In this document: one piece after another, positions 56,607 through 64,000 of the stretch | Layout of the letters: each line of letters begins with the position of its first letter | Position numbering within the stretch: position 1 is the stretch's first letter | From: Varroa destructor | Lineage: Eukaryota; Arthropoda; Arachnida; Mesostigmata; Varroidae | DNA: 64,000 nt | Assembly: GCF_002443255.2 (NCBI RefSeq) | Contig: NW_019211457.1 | Coordinates: 14,669,353-14,733,352, forward strand | Reading direction: 5' to 3' | Program-made: the position numbers and the translations under genes | The notes under the pieces: generated by a model | Told to the model about the DNA's origin: nothing | Databases searched by the model: none | What the model saw: the letters and a program-made list of their open reading frames with translations, nothing else

Positions 56607-58590
56607 TGTTAACCTTGAATTTCATATGAGACCCTTTCAATGAATAACTAAATATTTAGCAAAATATTGCTGCTTCAAAGAGTTCAAAATTAGCTATAGC
56701 TGCGCTAAACGAATACTTTTTATAGTAGTTTATAGCAACTTACAATGAAATAACATACACAATAGTATCCTAAAATGATCCCAGCACCCTACTCACCATG
56801 CACACCGGCTTTAAAGGTTGATAAGCATTGTTCCCGGACGACGAATTTCACAGTCTCCATTTGTCCTAGTGCTTAATTTGGCATCTTTTGCTACCATTTA
56901 GTCTGCTTGAATGAGATGGCATTACGTTAAGAGGGATTCTGTAGACACTTTTCATTGTAAGCCTAGTTCATCCTTCACATAGACCTATTTGTCTTATAGT
57001 AATGCTATGACTGACGCAGGATCAAACAGGATGAAGTAAAAGCACAGTCATTAAATGACGTAACTAAATTACACTGTTGGAGCAACTACTTGTTGTAATT
57101 CATGCGTCGGATTGGTTTGTGCAGACCTCGATCAAATCAACGCTTCTAATGGCACCAATATTAATTTGCAATGGATTCTGGAAGATGCACTGCTTCTGAT
57201 TAGCCAGTTCGCAGTGATGTACAAAATTACAAGCGCTTACGGGACTGATCAATTCAACCGCTTTAGAGATATAAATAGTTCTTTTCTTTAGCTTTACCTA
57301 GCTTCTTTTGCATTATACGGTATATTTCGAATTCATTGTCGGATTAAAAAACCGCTTGTGTTTGTATCACCCCTCTGAGTGCTCGATGACAGTCTATTAG
57401 TCTAAGATAATCGAATCTCGTATTCGCTGCGCAAGGTGGGATCATTCTCTCGAAATCAGCACACAACAAGAACACAGTACAAAATTACGTAAAAAAACTT
57501 AATAGACTAACTAACGTCGGAGTGGTATTATGCGATGTTTTTTATTCATCTGAGTCATGCCCTAGAGTGGCATCGCAACGTTTGACAGAATACCGTAAAC
57601 ATACGAATAAAGCATATATTTCACAATAAGTTTCCCGAAATAAATACAATGTGGTAACATGCTTATAGAAAATTAAATCTGGAAATGCAACATAGATGTC
57701 AACCAAAACACCATTCAATTGGTAACATTTATACACTGTTGTGCATTCTGTGGAAATGTTCTTTAAACTCTTTTTTTCAACGACCGCACGAGCTTTGTGC
57801 AGCGAGACACTATTCATTATTGTATCTGTAGAAGTAGATAAAAACAACAGGCTGACTCTTTTTTTAAGACATCCTATAAAAGAACACGCGATCTTCTATA
57901 AGAGATAAGAAGAAAAACGCGTTTAACAACCAACAATATCGACAGTACAAATCTGTAACCTAGTTTGAGCTAACAGACTAAGACCAGTATATATTTGTTG
58001 TTTTTTTTTGTGATTCCCGGTGCTCTGCCCGCACATTCTCTGTCCGCGTCTTTGCCGTGTGCTGCACTTACAACAACTTCGATAATGACTACCACAAACG
58101 ATTTAACTACTACAATTTAAAATCACATTGATAATCTCAATTGTCGCCATTACTATAACTACAATGAAAATATACACATCTTCTCTTATCTTTCTTTCGT
58201 TTCAAATTTACTTTTTGTCTCTCGTTTGACACTCAATCTTTTCGTCCCTGTACATTTGCCGCTCTACATTGATGTGCCACCGACGATAATACCCTCTGAC
58301 TAATCGCATTTATGAAATCTATCCGCTACTGTTCGCGACGCAAAAAACGCGAAAAATAACACTATTATTTCCGCGGATACTTCTAACTTTCTCTACTGTA
58401 CGTCACAAACATACATTCAACCCAAATCGTCGTCCTGCATCATAATAAACGTTTCTTGTTCTACGCTATTACCTCATTTACTCTTTATCTGGGGCTGTTT
58501 TTGTCATGATACGCGGTACCATCACAATGCATAATCTGACCCGATACTTCATCTGCCTTGAATACATTAAAATTTACCTTAAAAAAACGT
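56607..58590. other. Noncoding stretch, pyrimidine-rich in its right half
   Basis: No gene is supported. From about 57840 to 58500 the plus strand is rich in C and T with AC/AT runs, so the minus strand is purine-rich, as in an untranslated region. A TTTATT at 57541-57546 reads AATAAA on the minus strand and could end a minus-strand transcript coming from the island at 58.6-58.96 kb. Confidence 0.3.
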
Positions 58591-58960
58591 TACCAATAAA
58601 ATGCGAATGCGACCAATCTCGGTCTGCCGCCGCGCGTCCACGCCAACGCGCACTTTCCTATAACTTTTAGTCGGTGGAAAAAGGTTCTTGAGCAGCATGG
58701 CTTATTTCTGCAGGTCGATACGGCTTTGCCTTTCCGAACCGCTGTTATCGGGAAGAAGCGGGACAGCCACACCGTCGAATTGGTTGCTGTTGTTGATCAT
58801 ATTGACGGAGTCGCTGGCTCCCCTCGTACTGAGACCGAGAATATTAAAGTAGTTCCGTCCTTACAGTCGTCATCGAATTTGCACTTGTAGCGTCACCTAT
58901 CCGGGTGCTGCGTCGCGCCCGGCATGCAGGACGCTTCAAGCCGTCAACCCGTTACTGCTC
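58591..58960. other. GC-rich island, open frames on both strands, possible exon
   Basis: On the plus strand a frame without ATG is open for 96 codons (58600 to TAG at 58888-58890) and contains WKKVLEQHGLFLQVDTALPF. On the minus strand TTCTTTTTTTCACAG (ending at 58960) is a very good splice acceptor, but all three frames stop within eight codons after it. A later minus-strand frame of about 52 codons includes NMINNSNQFDGVAVPLLPDN and ends in TAA. These data allow a minus-strand terminal exon that is mostly 3' UTR, or a plus-strand exon. I recognise neither product. Confidence 0.25.
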
Positions 58961-60850
58961 TGTGAAAAAAAGAAAATGTCTCTGTTACCAACTCTGACGC
59001 CGTTTTTTTCAAGGTGATAAAAATCAACCAAATACGTGACTGGTGCGCGCTTAAGTCAAAATCGTGTCTGTATGTCTGTCTCTATCTATGTGTGATGCGT
59101 TTGCGTATGGGTGCTTGTACGCACGCATCGTGGAAGACTCTACGCGAAGTCTTCATGGCTTTGATTGCAGCGGCCTAAGCGCTTAATGGGCGTTCGAACG
59201 CTTGTTCAACATCTTGTGTCGCCGATTGATAGAATTGTATAATTTTTTCTGAAAAGTTTACCAGCTTTTCTCTATTTGAAGCCATCGTCTTCAGGTTCTA
59301 GGCAGTACTCCGCTATAACTATGGTATTAATATCCTGAGGTAGAAGCAGTCAACAGTATTGGGGGGTACTGTATCATAAACACAACGACAAATTGTGTTT
59401 GTAAAACTTGTCACTTCATTGAACTCAATTTGAAGTGGCCTCCGACTTTTGCTTTTTCTGAATCTAGTAGCTTCTCGACTTCACCTCGAGGCGGTAGAAA
59501 CCTACCATTTGGCTATTCTACTACTTATCTTCTTTTCGTAGTTTTTTGCCGTCCTTCTAACATCTAAGTATTTCCTCGTCATTTTTCGCCGACACTCTGT
59601 TTGCTGGGAAAATTACAAACCGGGTAATGTACAGTTCATCTTTGAGTGAATCACGCATACACAGCGTAACCATAGCAACATGGCGCATGCTGAAGATTGT
59701 AATTGTTTGTGCGCTAACAATGAATAGTCAACTATACTCAAAATTGAGTATAATTTACTGTTAGCGAACACTGCGGGGAGGGCCACCCCTGTCATTACTT
59801 CGTTATTAAATGCACCGCTGTATGCAACCTGTGTCATTAATACCAGAAACATAACATTAGCATTATGTATGGGGTGCAATAAAAAAGAGTTGAAGTCGGG
59901 ATTGCAAGACCTCAAAAGTGAATTACTCTGCGTTCCTAAGGGCGGGTAGTTAGAGGTGTATGTATGTACTTGGCTGCATGTTGCTCTTCTGGCTCATTTG
60001 AACGTGTTCAAATTTAGGCTTGACCAGAATTACTCGATTGCTTCAGCAGTAAACTGGAAGCTAGCGAAGAATATTTTAATGGGTGCCAAATAAAAACAAT
60101 TTCGATAGTTAACTAAACCTACGATTAAAATAAACTGCAGGGCAGTTGTTGATCACCCTGTACATGAATACAGCATCAAATGTGCGAAGAGGAAGCGTTT
60201 TTATGGCTCTTGCCACACAAGCTGTACGTTACCATGCCCCTGAATACCGCTAATTGAATTACATGCATCCTCATCGCTCACAGCAGCCTCGAGCTCGTTT
60301 TAACTAAACTGATAGTTGTATTTTCTCTTCCATCCGTGCTTCTAATTTATTACATAATCATATGTTCTATGTTCATCTACACAGCGCCATACCGGTCATA
60401 TTACTTGCGTAGCAGACGACGTAATGAGCTCCATGAAGAATCAAATAACAAAAACATTGCAATAAGCACAACATAATTTTCCACCAATCACAATTAACTC
60501 ACTTGAAATCAGCGACACCTGTAATAACAACTAGTGCTAAATTCAAACAGTAATATATATTTATATATACTGGCCAAAGTCTCTGGGTAGTTTGAAAAGG
60601 GTGCGCTCGTTGCAAATGTGTGCTATGGTTAAATCCGGCCTTATATTATTAATTCGCTATTGCTAACAGATGTCAAATAGAATTTTTTTGACTTTTCAAA
60701 CTGTCCAGAAACTTTTGTCCTATACGGTATATATGCATATATATGTTCGACTAGCTGCAGACAAATTGTGTCAACTCCCAGAGAGCAGAAAAACACGAGT
60801 CTTCAGCAGAACTATGAATGTTATTAAGGTAACAATTAACAAGCTATTAA
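58961..60850. other. Noncoding stretch
   Basis: No gene is supported. A fold-back structure lies at 59708-59769 (see separate entry). The 100-codon minus-strand frame covering it (59613-59915) has no family signature and is probably chance. Confidence 0.45.
59708..59769. repeat. Fold-back element, 12-bp outer and 9-bp inner arms
   Basis: TGTGCGCTAACA at the left end pairs with TGTTAGCGAACA at the right end (11 of 12). Inside, TATACTCAA pairs with TTGAGTATA around a two-base centre. The whole unit of about 62 bases could be a very small MITE-like fragment or a structured RNA. No target-site duplication is evident. Confidence 0.6.
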
Positions 60851-62112
60851 CAAGTCTCCTGGAATGAGAAACATTCCTCCGTGTCATCCGGCCGACGACT
60901 GCTTCGGACGGAGGCCGCTAAAGCAGACAAATATTCCGAGAAAAACAAAATAAAACGGGCAAATAACGCACTCCAGAAAGGCAGGCAAAAGAAAATGATA
61001 CAGCAGGCAAATAGGATACTGAAAACGCAAAAAAGGTGTATTGCAAGCGAAACGTTACTCAAACTCTGCTACTTTCTCTCTAAGCATTCCAGAAACGTAA
61101 GTAATATGTCGCGATTCAATTGTAACTGCATTCATTCTTGTTGCATGCTACTGCTGATGATAACTATGGCGACTAAAAGGATAATGATACTGTCGAGTAG
61201 GTAAATGCTTTCAACACGTTGCACGTCTACCCGTTTGGCACTGCCCAGACTGTGAAACAACGCTTAACTAAAATACGTAGCATTGACCAATTTTAACTAA
61301 TTGCTCTCTAACTTAAGGAAGCTAAATTTGGATCCAAATGCTGGTACGGCCACATCTAGCAGCAGCGTTACTTTATCGAAACGGACTTTTTTAAAAATGC
61401 TAACTTCCCTCGAATTTGGATGCTTAGTATAAATGGTAAAAATTTATAAATAGTTCATGATTTACACGTACTCATTATGTCAGTGCGTATACAATGTGTT
61501 AAATCATAGAGATCATCATCGCATTAAGAGACCAGAGGATGGCCCTAATTAGGATCTTGGGATAGTTCAAGCTGTTCGAAGACAAACTAACCTAGAATAT
61601 TAAGGCGAAAATTTGATATTCTAACGCTGCTGACAAAGGCTTTGAAGTAGCTCACTCAGGAGATGTCAATATCGAAGATACGCTCGCTGGCGATACCGAA
61701 ATATAGATCGATGTAATATCGAAGTTTTCATAATACAGTCTTATAATTGTATTAACCGTATCGAACTTAGATAAATATATTTCGAATTTTACATTCAAAA
61801 TTGAATTTGCATTGCATCAGGCAGCCATGTATAACTTATAGTGAATGCATGTAATGCTTGTCCTTATATGTACATATACATGTGCCTATATCACTGTGAA
61901 AGTTCGTTTAAAACGACCTGATCATTGAAAATTTTCCGCATTTGTTTGTCTTAATTTCATCCTATGCCACATGTGAATTTGTGTCTCTGTAATATTTCTA
62001 TCGCCAATGCATACAAATACCTATCTTCTATTTATGTCGCAACTAACACTATTCTATACGAATCATCTCTTTTATATTTCAGTACAAGGGATTTGATCAG
62101 TATTACTGGTAG
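60851..62112 (+). CDS. Tentative two-exon lysine-rich gene, 5' end unknown
   Basis: Exon A (about 60851-61096) is open in a frame encoding a very Lys/Arg/Gln-rich, probably helical segment (KIKRANNALQKGRQKKM) and ends SKHSRN just before a strong GTAAGT donor at 61097. Exon B begins after TTTATATTTCAG (acceptor at 62081-62082) and reads YKGFDQYYW then TAG at 62110-62112. Both junctions are phase 0, so they join cleanly. The start codon and any upstream exon were not found, and no family is recognised. The opposite strand of exon A is also open. Chance alignment of splice-like sites is a real possibility. Confidence 0.25.
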
Positions 62113-64000
62113 GACACCGTATTGAGCTGGCACGTGTGGGTCGGCCAAAGGGTACACTGCATCGTTGGCTACGCAGTAAATTCCATAAAGGTCTGAGCTA
62201 AGCCAAACGGCCTTTTTTGTAGGCGTTGCAGCTTCTAAGATTTCCAGCAGGCGAAATATAGTCGATGATGGGGGCGGGTAACGTACCCAACGTTTCAGCC
62301 GCTAGTGCACAGCCGTGGGCTGGTTAAACAACACATCAGAGAACACTCAGTACTTGTCCGGCCAAATCGCGAGCACTGACAGACTACCGAAGCTACCGCT
62401 GCTTCTGCTACCAGTACTGTATTAGAGTTCGGCATATCTATGGCTAATAGAAGACAAAACATTGTTACTATAATTATCGTCCTAATGATAATAGACGTGA
62501 CCGGAACGCAGGCTGATGTAAATGATAATATTAATGACGGCAGTAATACTATGTGATGTATATACGTATCAGAATCATCTATATCAGTAACAGTAATTTG
62601 TGAAATAAGATATTGTATAAAATTCTATAAAATCTAAGTTCAAACCGAACCACAAAATGAACTGTATCTACTACTAGACATTATTATTTCTATTACTGCT
62701 GCTTCGAAGATTATTATTATTGCAAAGTAACGAAAGTCTGTTACGAAAAAGTAATGAAAGAGTAAGAACTATACATGAGTAAGTGTGAAGCATGTCAAAA
62801 AGGTTTAACGATCTGCTGGAAAATCAAATTAAAGGGATTCCTGCAAATTACGGGGTTCTACGGAACAGTCTAAAGTGATGCGGTCAAAGAAAATTTATAG
62901 GGAACAATTTAAAGTGATGCGGTCGAAGAGAACTTATGTGCTAGCACTATTCATTATGTATCGAAGTAAAAACCAAAAAAATGAGAGTAAAAGGGAGAAA
63001 TTTAGTCTCTTCGGTGCTAAATCGCAAATACAATAGAGTTTAATGATGGAAAGATATGTACTATAATGTGTTTACCCTTTTTACCGTGCCAGCTGTCAAT
63101 CTTGTTATTATTATGACCTAATATCATTATTACTGTTATAATGGCTATTGAATTTTTTACAAAGGTCTAAATTAGGATTTACGCTTGCTGTAATTATTAC
63201 TACTTAATAATGTGTTTTGCAGTGGTGATAATAATCGACTGTAAACATTATGAATAAGGCAGCGCATGACCGCAATGCGCCGCGTGTTCATGGAAAATCT
63301 ACGGAAACTATGATGTTTCTGTATTCTAAGCTATATTGATATTTTTGTTGTCTTTTTGGTTAATTACTAAACAAATTTTGTATAAAAGAGATTGCATAAG
63401 CGTTTTCTAGTAGCTAATTTATGGCTTGTGTTGTCCTGCCTTACTGATGTAGTTACGACCAAGAATCATACATTTTGTGGAACTAATCGCGTTGATGAGA
63501 TGGCACTCAAACGCAGAAAGGATTGTTTGTCTCCAATTTATTTAGTTCACTGAGTGCAATATCATTTAAGGCTAGCAATGCTGCGTAAAAGCAGGGAGAG
63601 TTGCAAGACATCTAGACTAGCGGCGGCGTAGAGCAGGTTTCTAAAGTCGTGTTAAAATTAAAAAAGAAAGGTCAGAATGAGCTAATTACGAAATGACACG
63701 CCGCATAATTACTGTCGAAATAAAACCATGTTAAATGACATGTGGCGTTAACACCAGTGGACGTGAGACAATGTCCGGCAAATGAATTTGAAACATCTAT
63801 CCAAATATTGTCGGAGGAGATTTGCAAATCTTTACAGAAAACTCTTCGCCGTTTTCAACGATACGGCAGAATTGCATGGTATAGCGCTGTGATGGACGTT
63901 TGTGTGCTAGTGTGTTTGGCAGAGTCGCCATTCTAATGATAAAAAAAAATGCTGCTACTTAGTGAACGACGGCAGGATAGACTGTATGTATCTATGCCAG
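62113..64000. other. Noncoding stretch with a 39-bp direct repeat
   Basis: The first 300 bases are GC-richer and could be 3' UTR of the tentative gene ending at 62112. A tandem duplication lies at 62862-62940. The rest is AT-rich, with short open frames only (for example 63742-63936 plus). Confidence 0.4.
62862..62940. repeat. Two tandem copies of a 39-bp unit
   Basis: GGAACAGTCTAAAGTGATGC at 62862 recurs as GGAACAATTTAAAGTGATGC at 62901. The match continues through GCGGTC-AAGA-AA-TTAT with a few substitutions. It is a diverged direct tandem duplication of unknown function. Confidence 0.8.

Noticed and set aside
59613..59915. 100-codon minus-strand frame with hydrophobic residues
   Set aside because: It runs through a fold-back structure and has no family resemblance. 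It is likely fortuitous.

Overview
The window is eukaryotic nuclear DNA. Coding sequence is split by spliceosomal introns with GT..AG borders, AT-rich noncoding DNA dominates, (TA)n microsatellites are scattered throughout, and a 100-N scaffold gap sits at 28966-29065. Two genes can be identified with confidence, and both are animal genes. Gene spacing, intron sizes and protein sequence would suit an arthropod, perhaps a mite or other chelicerate. That assignment is inference; nothing here fixes the species.

Left part (1-9.3 kb). A complete UDP-N-acetylhexosamine pyrophosphorylase gene (UAP1; Drosophila mummy/cabrib) lies on the minus strand in eleven coding exons between 9251 and 2980. Joined, the exons give 501 codons plus a stop, close to the usual length of the family. 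It makes UDP-GlcNAc, the sugar donor for chitin, N-glycans, GPI anchors and O-GlcNAc.

Middle (9.3-51 kb). About 42 kb holds no gene I can identify. It contains tRNA-like SINE copies, several near-perfect short hairpins with tiny loops, (TA)n and tetranucleotide repeats, the gap, and a few GC-richer islands (about 17-20.7 kb, 29.5-30.4 kb, 37.9-39.1 kb). The islands carry open frames without recognisable homology and could be untranslated or weakly conserved exons.

Right part (51-64 kb). A CDC50/TMEM30-family gene (beta subunit of P4-ATPase lipid flippases) is on the plus strand, with five conserved coding exons at 52649-55948. Its first coding exon is not identified by homology. A 181-codon ATG ORF just upstream (51189-51734) contains two good splice donors in the correct phase, so it may supply that exon. 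Beyond it are a GC-rich island open on both strands (58.6-58.96 kb) and a possible small lysine-rich plus-strand gene with a terminal exon ending in YKGFDQYYW (60.85-62.11 kb).

The two firm genes are not a functional unit. One makes a nucleotide sugar in the cytosol and the other chaperones a membrane flippase. No mobile-element protein, CRISPR array, rRNA or canonical functional tRNA was found.
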